A stretch of 53,073 nucleotides of DNA, taken from the NCBI GenBank assembly GCA_029262115.1, contig JAJCZZ010000032.1:1-53073 (forward strand), read 5' to 3'. Source of the stretch: Gemmatimonadota bacterium (GTDB lineage: Bacteria; Gemmatimonadota; Gemmatimonadetes; Longimicrobiales; Gaopeijiaceae). The notes beneath the pieces are model-generated. The model saw nothing but the letters and a program-made list of their open reading frames with translations, made no database searches and was not told where the DNA came from. Positions 33,662-46,412 of the stretch are shown here, one piece after another. The translations under genes were made by a program, and so were the position numbers. Within the stretch, counting starts at the first letter, position 1; the number at the start of each line of letters is the position of its first letter.

Positions 33662-36160
33662 GTGACGCCGTCCCGCGCCGTGATGATCCTGGTGTGCGCC
33701 GCCGCAGCTGCCGTCCTGCCGGTCGCGTCCGTCGGGGCTCAGGACGTGGAGATGTTGGGTCGCCACTACGGGACGCCGGTGCCCGCCTCGTACTACGAGA
33801 CGATGGCGCGCGACGCGGATGCCTTTCGCTTCAATCGTGGGCGGGCGCTGCGGACCCGCCAGGAGATGGAAGCGCGTGCCCGCTTGCGTGCGTCTGGGCT
33901 GGCCGCCGTTCTGGGGCCCCGGGACGGGCCCGTGGAAGGCACGTTCACGATTCCGGTGTTGCTCGGACGCTTCGCGGACTCTCCGGTCGTGCTCCCCTAC
34001 GACGAGAGCGCCGTCCACGACCGCTTCTTCGGCGCATCGGGTCTGACCGCTCGGACGTACTACGAGGAGGTCTCGGGCGGCCGGGTCAGCTTGCGCGGTG
34101 CGGTCAGGCCGTGGGCCACCGGGTCATCGGTGCTTCACACGCGGGGTTGGGTCACCAACGGCGGGAGCGGCCTGAGTTCGAGGACTCCGGTCTGGATCAA
34201 GGGACTGTTGTCGACCTCTCAGGTCGATGATTGGGGCCGTTTCGACAACGACGGGCCGGACGGCATCCCCAATTCGGGTGATGACGACGGCTTCGTGGAC
34301 GCGTTGGCCGTGATCCACCCGACCGAGGGCGCGGAGTGCCGCTCCACCGGATCGGAAGACCGGATCTGGTCGCACAAGTGGTCGCTTTCGACGCCCACGG
34401 GCACGCCGTTCACGACGACGACGCCGGCCGCCGGGGGCGGCTTCATCCTGGTCGACGACTACTTCATTGTGGGTGTCCGATCATGTGGAGGCAGCGCTCT
34501 GAACGACATCGGCGTGTTCACGCACGAGACCGGCCACGCGTTCGGCCTGCCGGACCTCTACGACACGGGGCGGGACAATCGGCACAGCGGCGCCGGGAAC
34601 TGGGACCTCATGGCCACCGGCTCCTGGGGGTGCAACAACCGCTCTCCCGCCGTGCCGTGCCACATGGGTGCGTGGAGCAAAGCGGTGCTGGGTTGGCTCG
34701 ACGTGGTGGACATCCCGGCCGGTTCGGGCCTGACCCGAGTAACGTTGCCGCCGGTCGCCGCGGAGGGCGTGGCCTACCGCGTGGCGACGGGCGACGGCTC
34801 GGGCGAGTACTTCCTGCTGGAAAACCGCCAGCGGCAGGGCTTCGACAGCAATCTCCAGGCGAGTGGCCTGCTGGTCTGGCACATCGACCCGGACTGGGTC
34901 CAGGCCCGTTGGTCGTCGAATTCGGTCAACGCCGGCCCGCACCGTGGCGTGTGGCTCCGGCAGGCGGACGGCCGCGACGATCTGGGGAGTCCCACCGGGA
35001 CGCGAAGCGATGACGGAGACCCGTTCCCGCACGCTGACAACGACGACTTCCACGCCTCGTCGTCGCCGGCGTCGTGGTCGCACGAAGGCTCCGCCACGGG
35101 CGTGACCCTGCTCGACATCGAGCGCGCCGGCCCCGACATCCGATTCTCGGTGTCGAATCGGCTGTCACGAGTGGCGCTCCGGACTGCGGGCCTCGAGGAG
35201 CGCGGTGACCTTTTCACGGTCGACGGTCGGATCCAGCGTGGGAGCCAGCTCGACTTCATGTCCGCGCCCTTCCAGAGGCACACGCTGGAGGCGGCCGGTG
35301 GTTGGCTCCTCGGTCCGGGCGTGAGAATCGGTTTTGAAGGATGGGATGAGCATCCGGCCGGAGTGCGTGAGATCGAGTTCGTCACACCGTTGTCGGACTC
35401 CACCTTTTTGGCCCGCTACTCCGGCCGTCAGGTGCAGCTGGCCATGGAGACCCGGAGCGACGCCGCTGGCGTCGATCCCGCCACCTTTCATGCGACCCCG
35501 TTCTCGGACGACCTCTGGTTCTCCGAGGGTGCCGACGTGTTCATCGAGGCGCGCCCGCTCACCGGCTTCGGGTTCCTGGAGTGGAGCGGAGCGCTCGCCG
35601 GCGAGCCGAACCCCGCCAACATCGTGATGTCGGGTCCCGCGCAGGCGGGAGCCGACTTCGAGGTCACCTTCCGCGCCCGATCGGCCGAGCTGTCCTTCGA
35701 GGCGGCCACACCGCAGAGCGTCGGGCTCGAGGTGGTGGATGGGAACCAACCCATCAACTGGCTTCGTGCCGAGGGAAGCCTGCCCAATGGTCTCCTCCTG
35801 ACGAGCGATGGGCTCGTGCGGGGTGTGCCGATGGAGACCGGGAGCTTTTCCCTGGTGGTCGAGGCGCGGGACGCGATCGGGCTGACCGCTCGGGCGACGG
35901 TACGGGTGGACGTCAGCGAGCCACGGCTCGCGGCGGCCGTCCTGGCGGCTCCATGGCTCCTCACCGGTACGCCGCTGACGTTGGAGCAGTCGCTCTATCT
36001 GGACCGAGCCGGCAATGGGAACGGGCGGTACGACCTCGGAGATCTGCGGGCGTGGGTCTTATCGCACCCGGAGGTTCCGCTCACGGAAGCGGTCCGAGCG
36101 CTGGTGGGCATCATCGACGGCGATGGCCGCTCGACACCAGGACGGGAGGACGGTCCATGA
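33662..36160 (+). CDS. Secreted M6-family (immune inhibitor A-like) metalloprotease
   Basis: An 832-residue exported protease. From GTG 33662 the N-terminus is a signal peptide (MILVCAAAAAVLPVASVGAQ). The catalytic motif HETGHAFGLPDLYD at about 288-301 contains HExxH and the downstream Asp of M6 enzymes; NWDLMATGSWG follows as the Met-turn. FDNDGPDGIPNSGDDDGFVD before it is an acidic, likely calcium-binding stretch, shown here in family-typical form. A beta-rich middle region leads to a putative Ig-like domain (NWLRAEGSLPNGLLLTSDG). The extreme C-terminus (LDRAGNGNGRYDLGDLRAW and IIDGDGRS) resembles a dockerin-like calcium repeat. The stop overlaps the lipoprotein gene by four bases. Start choice is moderate: an in-frame ATG follows at 33683. 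Confidence 0.82.
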   Translation: MTPSRAVMILVCAAAAAVLPVASVGAQDVEMLGRHYGTPVPASYYETMARDADAFRFNRGRALRTRQEMEARARLRASGLAAVLGPRDGPVEGTFTIPVLLGRFADSPVVLPYDESAVHDRFFGASGLTARTYYEEVSGGRVSLRGAVRPWATGSSVLHTRGWVTNGGSGLSSRTPVWIKGLLSTSQVDDWGRFDNDGPDGIPNSGDDDGFVDALAVIHPTEGAECRSTGSEDRIWSHKWSLSTPTGTPFTTTTPAAGGGFILVDDYFIVGVRSCGGSALNDIGVFTHETGHAFGLPDLYDTGRDNRHSGAGNWDLMATGSWGCNNRSPAVPCHMGAWSKAVLGWLDVVDIPAGSGLTRVTLPPVAAEGVAYRVATGDGSGEYFLLENRQRQGFDSNLQASGLLVWHIDPDWVQARWSSNSVNAGPHRGVWLRQADGRDDLGSPTGTRSDDGDPFPHADNDDFHASSSPASWSHEGSATGVTLLDIERAGPDIRFSVSNRLSRVALRTAGLEERGDLFTVDGRIQRGSQLDFMSAPFQRHTLEAAGGWLLGPGVRIGFEGWDEHPAGVREIEFVTPLSDSTFLARYSGRQVQLAMETRSDAAGVDPATFHATPFSDDLWFSEGADVFIEARPLTGFGFLEWSGALAGEPNPANIVMSGPAQAGADFEVTFRARSAELSFEAATPQSVGLEVVDGNQPINWLRAEGSLPNGLLLTSDGLVRGVPMETGSFSLVVEARDAIGLTARATVRVDVSEPRLAAAVLAAPWLLTGTPLTLEQSLYLDRAGNGNGRYDLGDLRAWVLSHPEVPLTEAVRALVGIIDGDGRSTPGREDGP

Positions 36161-36534
36161 GGCGCTGGCTGGCGGTGACGGTTTTCACGCTGTCGGTGGC
36201 CGGATGCGACCTGTTCGGACCGTCGGGGCCGGGCGTTCTCAACGCGACCCTGACCTCGACGAACCAGATCGGAGCAGTGGTTCTGGAGGTGACCGGACTG
36301 TCGGTCACGGGCATTCAGCCGCAGGGAGACACCCGCGCGTTCAGTGCCGTGGTGAATACTCAGCGGGGGCAACACCGGGTGGTCCTCGTGAGCCCCGACG
36401 GCGGCTCGATGCGCTTCGGGATCGAGGTGGACGATCTCGGTGCGGACGAGCCGACCGTGACCGTGGTGTCGGCGGCGAGCACGCAGAATCTCCCGTCGCT
36501 GGCCACCGGTGTGGTCGTCCGCGTGGAGCGCTGA
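36157..36534 (+). CDS. Small lipoprotein, unknown
   Basis: A 125-residue protein with a lipobox (LSVAGC, Cys17) after a short hydrophobic leader, so it should be lipid-anchored. The mature part is beta-rich (AVVLEVTGLSVTGIQP, HRVVLVSPDGGSMRFGIEV) without cysteines. ATG overlaps the M6 protease stop (ATGA), so the two are made together; it could be an anchor, inhibitor or chaperone for the protease, but nothing in the sequence decides this. A GGGACC/GGTCCC hairpin follows directly after the stop codon. Confidence 0.75.
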   Translation: MRRWLAVTVFTLSVAGCDLFGPSGPGVLNATLTSTNQIGAVVLEVTGLSVTGIQPQGDTRAFSAVVNTQRGQHRVVLVSPDGGSMRFGIEVDDLGADEPTVTVVSAASTQNLPSLATGVVVRVER

Positions 36535-36682
36535 GGGACCTCCATCGGTCCCGGTCTCCGCGCCCGCCTGAGCGCGCGCCGGTCCGCTTGCTCGGCCCCC
36601 ATCCTTCCGCCACCTTTCGGCGGCCGAAGACCATGCTTGCGGCCCGGTTCCCGATGCCCCGACATCCATAGGAGAGTGCCCG

Positions 36683-36799
36683 ATGACGACAGCCGGCTGG
36701 GTCACCATGATCCTCGTCGTCACGCTCGTCTGGGGCGGCTTCGCGTTCGTGCTCCAGAAGGCGATTCGCAAGGAGTCGGACAAGTCGGGCGGCCGCTGA
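36683..36799 (+). CDS. MetS-like small subunit of an NSS transporter, 38 aa
   Basis: A 38-residue protein with GGAGAG six bases before the ATG. It consists of one membrane helix (WVTMILVVTLVWGGFAFVLQ) and a basic tail (KAIRKESDKSGGR). The pattern MTT-x(3)-hydrophobic-WGGF-x(5)-A is that of the methionine/alanine import small subunit, which in Corynebacterium is needed together with MetP. The matching NSS transporter is probably the one at 27950, although such pairs are usually adjacent. It lies alone between the lipoprotein and carB. Confidence 0.75.
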   Translation: MTTAGWVTMILVVTLVWGGFAFVLQKAIRKESDKSGGR

Positions 36800-36854
36800 C
36801 CGTCCGTGACCCTGTTGGTCCGCACGTCCTTCCCCTCCCGTTCTCCATAGCTCT

Positions 36855-40120
<3,266 letters not shown>

Positions 40121-40124
<4 letters not shown>

Positions 40125-41104
40125 CCACCGCCCCCACGGGCTTCTTCCTCCACGAGGCGGCCGCGCTGCACGACACGGGGTGGGGGCACCCTGAACACCA
40201 GGGACGCCTCCGGGCGCTGTCGTCGATGGTCGGGCGTGACTTGCTGACGCTGCATGGGAGCGTCGAGATGGGTCGCGCTGAGCCGGCGGACGAAGGCCTC
40301 CTCCAGTTGGTGCACACGAGGGAGCATGTGGATCGTGTTCGCGACGCGTGCCGGCGTGCGGAGGCTGACGGGACGATCGTCGACCTGGACGCGGACACCA
40401 AAGTGTCTCCGGCGTCCTGGGAGGCTGCGACGGGTACGGTCGGGGCGGGGGTGGCGGCCGTTGAGGACGTGGCGACGGGCCGCTTCAAGAGCGCGTTCAT
40501 TGCGGCTCGACCGCCCGGGCACCACGCGACGCCGGATCGTGCCATGGGCTTCTGTCTGTTCAACAACGTCGCGCTCGCCGCGCGACGACTCCAGTCGGTC
40601 GGCCATGCCGACCGGGTGTTGATCGTCGATTGGGACGTACACCACGGGAACGGAACGCAGGATACGTTCTTTGCGGACCCGTCCGTGTACTTCGTGTCGC
40701 TTCACCAGTGGCCATGGTGGCCGGGGAGCGGCGCGGCGTCCGAGCGGGGCATGGGAGCGGGCGAGGGGACGACCCTCAACGTGCCGGTGCCCGCCGGCTT
40801 CCCTCGGTCGGAGTACCTTCACCTGTTCGAGCGCACCATGGAGGATGTGCTCGGCGATTTTCAGCCCGACTTCGTGCTGGTGTCCGCCGGATTCGACTGC
40901 ATGGCGGGCGACCCCCTGGGGCACCTGACGCTCGAGCCCGCCGATCTCCATCGGATGACGCGGATCCTGGTGGAGCGGGCGGAAATCTCGTGCGACGGGC
41001 GGGTCGTCGCGTTCTTGGAAGGGGGGTACGACCCGCGCCGGTTGGGGCAGGGCGCCGTGGCCGTGATCCGAGGTCTGGCCGACCTGGACCATGATGGTGA
41101 CTGA
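40121..41104 (+). CDS. Histone deacetylase-family amidohydrolase
   Basis: A 327-residue zinc deacetylase. Signature motifs in order are RPPGHHA (tandem catalytic histidines), DWDVHHGNG (zinc-binding Asp and His), SAGFD (second zinc Asp) and EGGYD (catalytic-site Gly-Tyr). Bacterial members deacetylate acetylpolyamines, acetoin-related compounds or protein lysines; which applies here is not clear. It starts at GTG 40121 inside the carB stop and overlaps the methyltransferase start by 14 bp, so it is translated as part of a coupled series. Confidence 0.9.
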
Positions 41105-41972
41105 CGCCCTTCCGTACGACCACCCAACCGCGGATGTCCCTTCGATGCTGGACCTGATTCGGCTCAGCCCCAGGGCCATCTTTCCCCCAGGAGGCGTGGC
41201 GCTCTACCGAGAGATCGCACAGCTCACCGGAATGGGACACGGGACCGAAGTCCTCGACGTGGCGTGCGGAAAGGGGGTGGCGCTGGAGTACTTCGCCCGT
41301 GAATACGGGGTCGCCGGTTCGGGGATCGAGGCCGACCCCCTTCTCGTCGTCGAAGGAATGGACCGCATCCGCGCGGCCGGCTTGGCCGACCGGGTGCAGA
41401 TTCAGACCGGTCGGCCGGGGGCGCTCCCGTACCGTGATGGCATCTTCGAAGTGGTCATCGGCGAGGTGGGGCTGACAGCGTGGTGCGAGCCGGTCCGCGC
41501 TGTTGGCGAACTGGTTCGGGTGACCCGAGCCGGAGGGTCGGTCGTCCTTGTCCAACTCGTCTGGAAGACGTCGGTCGACGAGCCTCGCCAGCAGCTTGTG
41601 GTCAGTCACTTCGGGGCGCGCCCCCTCATGATGATGGAGTGGAAGAAGCTCCTTCGTGACGCGGGCGTGGGCGAGGTTCGCACCGAGAACTGGGCGGACA
41701 AGGACACGTCGTTTCGGTCGGAGCACGTGAAGCCGTTTCCGGACTTCACGGAGATCTTCTCCATTGTGGAGAAAGTCGGAATCTTGAGACGGGCATGGGG
41801 CCGCTGGGGATGGACGGGCATCCGGGCGCTCGCTCGCCGCCAACGCGAAATCGGTCGACTCCTGACCCGCGACCGAGCGATCGGCCTGGACCTGATCCAG
41901 GGTACCCGTCTCCCGAACGGACCGGCCCGCCCGGCCCCATCCCACAACACGGACGCCGCTCGAGATGACTGA
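41091..41972 (+). CDS. Class I SAM-dependent methyltransferase
   Basis: A 293-residue enzyme with the Rossmann methyltransferase core. Motif I is EVLDVACGKGVALEYFA, followed by the acidic strand SGIEADPLLVVEG and LPYRDGIFEVVIGEVGLTAW as motif IV. The N-terminal ~60 residues and C-terminal ~100 residues (RAWGRWGWTGIRALARRQ) are extra. The arrangement resembles small-molecule methyltransferases (UbiE/sterol-like), but the acceptor is unknown. It overlaps both neighbours. Confidence 0.83.
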   Translation: MMVTDALPYDHPTADVPSMLDLIRLSPRAIFPPGGVALYREIAQLTGMGHGTEVLDVACGKGVALEYFAREYGVAGSGIEADPLLVVEGMDRIRAAGLADRVQIQTGRPGALPYRDGIFEVVIGEVGLTAWCEPVRAVGELVRVTRAGGSVVLVQLVWKTSVDEPRQQLVVSHFGARPLMMMEWKKLLRDAGVGEVRTENWADKDTSFRSEHVKPFPDFTEIFSIVEKVGILRRAWGRWGWTGIRALARRQREIGRLLTRDRAIGLDLIQGTRLPNGPARPAPSHNTDAARDD

Positions 41973-43155
41973 GCCACTGGTGTGCACGAACGACGGAATT
42001 CGCCGGATCCAATCCGCCCTGCGCGAGCAAGAGTTGGACGGATGGCTGCTGTATGAGTTCCGCGGGATCAATCCGATTGCCAAGACCCTTCTGGCCGTCG
42101 GGAAGACGACGCGTCGTGGCTACTTCTTCATTCCGGCCGATGGGGAGCCGGTGGCCCTGATCCACGCCATCGAGGGGTCCGCTTGGCGCCACTGGCCGTG
42201 GGAAGCCCGCACGTACAGCGGGTGGCGGGACATGGAGACGGAATTGGCGACGCTGCTCGAAGGAAAGGAGCGCGTGGCCATGGAGGTCTCGCCGGGCGCG
42301 GCCGTGCCGACGCTCGACTTCGTGCCGGCCGGTCTGGCCGAGCTGCTTCTCCGCAGTGGTGTCGAACTCACGTCCTCCGGTGACCTGATTTCGCGCTTCC
42401 ACTCGGTGTGGACGGCGCGCCAGCGTTCGGACCACGAAGCCGCGGCCGAGGACATCCGCGACCTCGCGATGCGGGCATTCCAACGGGCGGCCGACGCGAT
42501 CGCCGGCGGCGCTCCCACCACGGAAGGCGCGCTGAGCGCGTGGATCCTTGATGAGATCGCCGCGGCCGGGTACCCGGCCCAAACGGGGTGCATCGTCGCG
42601 GTCGGCCGGACCGCCGCCGACCCCCACTACGCTCCCGAAGGCGACGGGGAGACGATCGTTGCGGATGAGCTGCTCCTTATCGACCTGTGGGGCGCACGTC
42701 CGGGCTCGGTGGCCGCGGACCAGACGTGGATGGGCGTCATGGGGGAGCCGGACACACGGACGGTCGAGATCTGGGAGGCCGTCCGCGACGCGCGGGATGC
42801 AGCGATCACGTTTCTGAGAGAGCGCCACGCTGCGGGCGACGAGGTGCGGGGGTTCGAGGTCGACGACGCGGCCCGGGCCGTCATCGTGGAGCGCGGATAC
42901 GGGGAGTACTTCGTGCACCGCACGGGGCACTCGATCGACACGCTTCTGCACGGGAGCGGACCCAACCTCGACAATCTGGAGACGCGTGACGACCGTCGGA
43001 TCATCCCGGGCGTCGGCTTCAGCATCGAGCCGGGCGTCTACATTGCCGGAGACATCGGCGTGCGGAGCGAAGTGAACGTGTTCTGGAGCGAGGACGGCCC
43101 GGTCGTGACGCCCGGCGAGATCCAGCGCGAACTCTTCGTCTACGCCGGCGGGTGA
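41965..43155 (+). CDS. M24-family Xaa-Pro peptidase, cytoplasmic
   Basis: A 396-residue protein without a signal peptide, unlike the M24 enzyme at 16489. The N-terminal creatinase-like domain begins IQSALREQELDGWLLYEF. The C-terminal catalytic domain has LLIDLWGARPGSVAADQTW (both Asp), HRTGHSID (His), FSIEPGVY (Glu) and RSEVNVFWSEDG (Glu), so all five ligands appear present. It should cleave N-terminal residues from proline-containing peptides in the cytosol. It overlaps the methyltransferase gene by eight bases and the priA start by four. Confidence 0.86.
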   Translation: MTEPLVCTNDGIRRIQSALREQELDGWLLYEFRGINPIAKTLLAVGKTTRRGYFFIPADGEPVALIHAIEGSAWRHWPWEARTYSGWRDMETELATLLEGKERVAMEVSPGAAVPTLDFVPAGLAELLLRSGVELTSSGDLISRFHSVWTARQRSDHEAAAEDIRDLAMRAFQRAADAIAGGAPTTEGALSAWILDEIAAAGYPAQTGCIVAVGRTAADPHYAPEGDGETIVADELLLIDLWGARPGSVAADQTWMGVMGEPDTRTVEIWEAVRDARDAAITFLRERHAAGDEVRGFEVDDAARAVIVERGYGEYFVHRTGHSIDTLLHGSGPNLDNLETRDDRRIIPGVGFSIEPGVYIAGDIGVRSEVNVFWSEDGPVVTPGEIQRELFVYAGG

Positions 43156-45650
43156 GCCGCACGAAGAGCGAGCGGCGGGTCGCCGTCGCCCTTCCGTTAC
43201 CGATCCACCGGACGTTCACGTACTCGGTGGCCGGGCCGCCGCCCGTCCCGGGGACGCGCGTCCTGGTCCCGTTCGGACGGGACGAGCGGATCGGATGGGT
43301 CGTCGGGGAGGCCCCCGACGATGACCTGAAGGGCGTGAAGCGAGTGCTGTCCGTCCTGGACGCGCGGCCGTCCGCCATTCCGGCCGTCCTGACCCTGTGC
43401 CACTGGATGGCGGACTACTACGCGACGCCGCTCGGGATTGCCTTGAGGACGGCGCTCCCCTCCGTTCTGTCCGACGTCTCACGCGACTATGTCACGCTAG
43501 TGGGGAACGGTTCCACGACCGACCTCAGGCCCCGAGAGGCGCGTCTCGTCGCCGGGCTGCGGGAGCGAGGATCCTCGACGCGCGTCAAAACGCTGCGAGC
43601 CACCCTCGGCATGGGATCGATCTGGCCGGAGATCCGAGCGCTGACCGCGCGAGGGATCCTCACCCACGAGACCGTGCCGCCGGCCGATCCGCCGGTTCGG
43701 ACCCGCCTCGTGGTGCGGACCGTTCGCCACCTGGGGACGCTCTCGGGTCGCGAGGAGCTGTTCGGCCGCGCACGCCGCCAATTGGAAGCCTACGAAGCCG
43801 TGGAGGCGGCGGGGGGCGCCGTCCAACTGTCCGAATTGATGGGGGACGGAGGCTTCAGCCGAAGCGTCATCACCGGGCTGGAGGAGAAGGGGCTGGTCGG
43901 GGTCGATGACGAGGAAGTCATGCGGGACCCCTTCGCGAACGTGGACCCGGAGCCGCCGCCGCGTCATCGCCTCACGGATCACCAGCGGAGCGCGCTGGAC
44001 GCCATGGTGCACGGCCTCGACGAGGAGCGCCCGGCGCCCTTCCTTCTCCAGGGGATCACCGGGTCGGGCAAGACGCTCGTATACGTGGAGCTCCTGCGCG
44101 AGGCACTGGCTCGGGGCGGAACGGCCATTGTTCTCGTCCCGGAGATCTCACTCACGCCCCAAACCGTATCCCGCTTCCGCTCACACTTCGGTGACGAGGT
44201 AGCGGTGCTCCATTCCGGGCTGTCCGACGGAGAGCGATACGACGCCTGGCGACAGCTTCGGTCCGGGGAGCGACGGATTGCCGTGGGTGCCCGATCGGCG
44301 CTCTTCGCGCCTCTCGACGCGGTGGCGGCCATCGTGGTGGACGAGGAGCACGACGGCTCATACAAGCAGTCCGAGGCCCCGCGCTACCTTGCCCGAGACC
44401 TTGCGGTGGTCCGGGCGGTGTCGGCTGGAGCGGTGTGCGTTCTCGGGAGCGCCACACCATCCCTGGAAAGCTGGCACAACGCCCGAGGGGGCAAGTTTCG
44501 CCGACTTCTGCTCCCGGAGCGCGTCGGGGGCGCCGTGCTTCCACCCGTCGAAGTGGTCGACATCCGGACGAAGAAGGGTGGTGAAGAGTCGAGCGGCGGC
44601 GCGGGTGGGCGCCGTGCGGCAGGGGAGCGCGGCGGAGGCGTGCTGTCGGCGGAGTTGGTGACCGCGATCGACGGGAGGCTGCGCCGAAAGGAGCAGGTCA
44701 TTCTGCTTCTCAACCGGCGGGGGTACGCGTCGTTCGTCCAGTGCCGCGAGTGCGGGGAGGTCGAGCAGTGCCCGAACTGTTCAATTTCGCTGACCTTCCA
44801 CCGGGGCACGCGGCGTATCGTATGCCACCACTGTCGGCACGAGGCTCCGGCGCCGAGTCGGTGTCCCCGGTGCGGCGCGAAGGACCTGTCGTTTCGGGGG
44901 CTCGGGACGGAACAGGTCGAGCGAGTCACGGCCGAGACGTTTCCCGGTGCCCGTATTGCACGCATGGACGTCGACACGACATCGGGGAAGTGGGCGCACC
45001 AGCGCATTCTGGACCGGGTCGGCCGACGCGAGGTCGATATCCTGCTGGGCACCCAGATGATCGCGAAGGGGTTGGATTTTCCCCGGGTCACGCTGGTGGG
45101 CGTCGTCAACGCCGACGTCGGAATCCACCTCCCGGACTTCCGCGCCAGCGAACGTACGTTCCAACTGCTGAGCCAGGTCGCCGGGCGCGCGGGACGCGGC
45201 ACCCTGGGGGGGCGGGTCATCATCCAGACGTCGCTCCCCGATCACTACGCCATTCAATCGGCCGTCACCCACGACTTCGAAGGCTTTGCGGCGCGGGAAC
45301 TCGAGGAGCGTCGGGAGCCACGGTATCCGCCCCACGTTCGCATCGTGAACGTGGTCGTGAGCAGCCCCGACCAGGACGCTGCCGCGAGCGGAGCGGAGCG
45401 CGCGGCGGCCTGGGTGCGGAAGCTGCTCGCGCTCTGGGCCGGAAGCGGTCACCCGGCCGAGGTGGAGCTCGTCGGTCCGGCTCCCGCCCCGATCGAGCGG
45501 CTCCACAACCGATGGCGGTGGCACTTCCTCCTGCGCTCGGCCTCGCCGGGAGCGCTCGGTGCCGTCACGCGGGCCCTCGCCGTCGACTTCGACGTGGGCG
45601 GCGGCGACGTACGCATCGCACTCGACAGGGACCCGGTGGCGCTCCTCTAG
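43152..45650 (+). CDS. priA: Primosomal protein N', replication restart helicase
   Basis: An 832-residue 3'-5' DNA helicase that reloads DnaB at stalled forks. The N-terminal 3'-DNA-binding domain (residues ~10-110) and winged helix are followed by the helicase core with Walker A GITGSGKTLVYVE and the DEEH box (VVDEEHDGSYKQ). Eight zinc-binding cysteines are present (CRECGEVEQCPNC, then CHHC and CPRCG). A glycine-rich insert ([16 protein letters not shown]) before the zinc region is unusual. The GTG start overlaps the M24 stop. Full length for the family. Confidence 0.94.
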   Translation: MSRTKSERRVAVALPLPIHRTFTYSVAGPPPVPGTRVLVPFGRDERIGWVVGEAPDDDLKGVKRVLSVLDARPSAIPAVLTLCHWMADYYATPLGIALRTALPSVLSDVSRDYVTLVGNGSTTDLRPREARLVAGLRERGSSTRVKTLRATLGMGSIWPEIRALTARGILTHETVPPADPPVRTRLVVRTVRHLGTLSGREELFGRARRQLEAYEAVEAAGGAVQLSELMGDGGFSRSVITGLEEKGLVGVDDEEVMRDPFANVDPEPPPRHRLTDHQRSALDAMVHGLDEERPAPFLLQGITGSGKTLVYVELLREALARGGTAIVLVPEISLTPQTVSRFRSHFGDEVAVLHSGLSDGERYDAWRQLRSGERRIAVGARSALFAPLDAVAAIVVDEEHDGSYKQSEAPRYLARDLAVVRAVSAGAVCVLGSATPSLESWHNARGGKFRRLLLPERVGGAVLPPVEVVDIRTKKGGEESSGGAGGRRAAGERGGGVLSAELVTAIDGRLRRKEQVILLLNRRGYASFVQCRECGEVEQCPNCSISLTFHRGTRRIVCHHCRHEAPAPSRCPRCGAKDLSFRGLGTEQVERVTAETFPGARIARMDVDTTSGKWAHQRILDRVGRREVDILLGTQMIAKGLDFPRVTLVGVVNADVGIHLPDFRASERTFQLLSQVAGRAGRGTLGGRVIIQTSLPDHYAIQSAVTHDFEGFAARELEERREPRYPPHVRIVNVVVSSPDQDAAASGAERAAAWVRKLLALWAGSGHPAEVELVGPAPAPIERLHNRWRWHFLLRSASPGALGAVTRALAVDFDVGGGDVRIALDRDPVALL

Positions 45651-45734
45651 GCCGCCGCCCCAAGATATAGCGTCCAGCCCGCGCCGGCTGCCCGCATGCG
45701 GTGTAACGACCCGGTAATCGCTTCGGGGGAGGGA

Positions 45735-45764
45735 TTGCGGCTCTTCCGACGGGGCGTCTATACT
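45735..45764 (+). promoter_or_regulatory. Candidate sigma-70 promoter of the HNH endonuclease gene
   Basis: TTGCGG and TATACT are separated by 18 bp. The start codon at 45816 is 51 bp downstream of the -10 box. This is one of the clearest -10 boxes in the window. Confidence 0.55.
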
Positions 45765-45815
45765 CCGTCCGTGGGATCGTGATGTGTCGTGGTAGACGAC
45801 GCGGAGGAATTCGTC

Positions 45816-46412
45816 GTGGGATGTCTAGCGTTGAACGCGTCCTACGAGCCGCTGACGATCGTGCCCGCCCGCCGGGCGGTGCGGCTCGTGTTGGACGGGA
45901 AGGCCGAACTACTCGAGGCGGATGGATCGGAGCCATTCCGCTCCGAGCGTGCCGAGCTACCGTGCCCGGTCGTGATCCGGCTCGTGCGCTTCGTCCACGT
46001 GCCGAGGCGCTTTCGTCGGCAGGTGACGAACACGTTCCTCTTTGCGCGCGACGATTACTGCTGCATGTATTGCGGGCGGCATCGCTCGGAGTTGCGCGGT
46101 CGTCAGTTCCTGACGAGGGATCACATTCTTCCCACGTCGCGCGGCGGGGAGAATACGTGGGACAACGTGGTCACCAGCTGCTCGTCATGCAACAACCGGA
46201 AGGGCAACCGGCTCCCGGAGGAGGCCGGGCTCACCCTCCAGACGGAGCCGAGCGAGCCGAACTACGTCCACCTCGTGTGGGCGGTGCGGCGGGTCACTCC
46301 GGCGCAGGCGAAGTACGTGGCCATGTTTTATGGCCCGGACGCCGTGGAGGCGGTCCTGGCCGGGGCGTCAGCGCGGCCGGTACCCCACGGTCAGTCCTCG
46401 ATCCAGGCGTAG
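45816..46412 (+). CDS. HNH endonuclease-family protein
   Basis: A 198-residue protein. GGAGGA lies seven bases before GTG 45816, which decides the start against an earlier GTG at 45789. The N-terminus GCLALNASYEPLTIVPARRA is characteristic of the widespread HNH proteins often found as single genes. The HNH motif reads LTRDHILPTSRGG, then TWDNVVTSCSSCNNRKGNR, with the zinc pair CMYCG and CSSC. DNA cleavage is likely, though the cellular role of this group is unclear. Its tail overlaps the convergent 156-aa gene by 22 bp. Confidence 0.88.
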   Translation: MGCLALNASYEPLTIVPARRAVRLVLDGKAELLEADGSEPFRSERAELPCPVVIRLVRFVHVPRRFRRQVTNTFLFARDDYCCMYCGRHRSELRGRQFLTRDHILPTSRGGENTWDNVVTSCSSCNNRKGNRLPEEAGLTLQTEPSEPNYVHLVWAVRRVTPAQAKYVAMFYGPDAVEAVLAGASARPVPHGQSSIQA

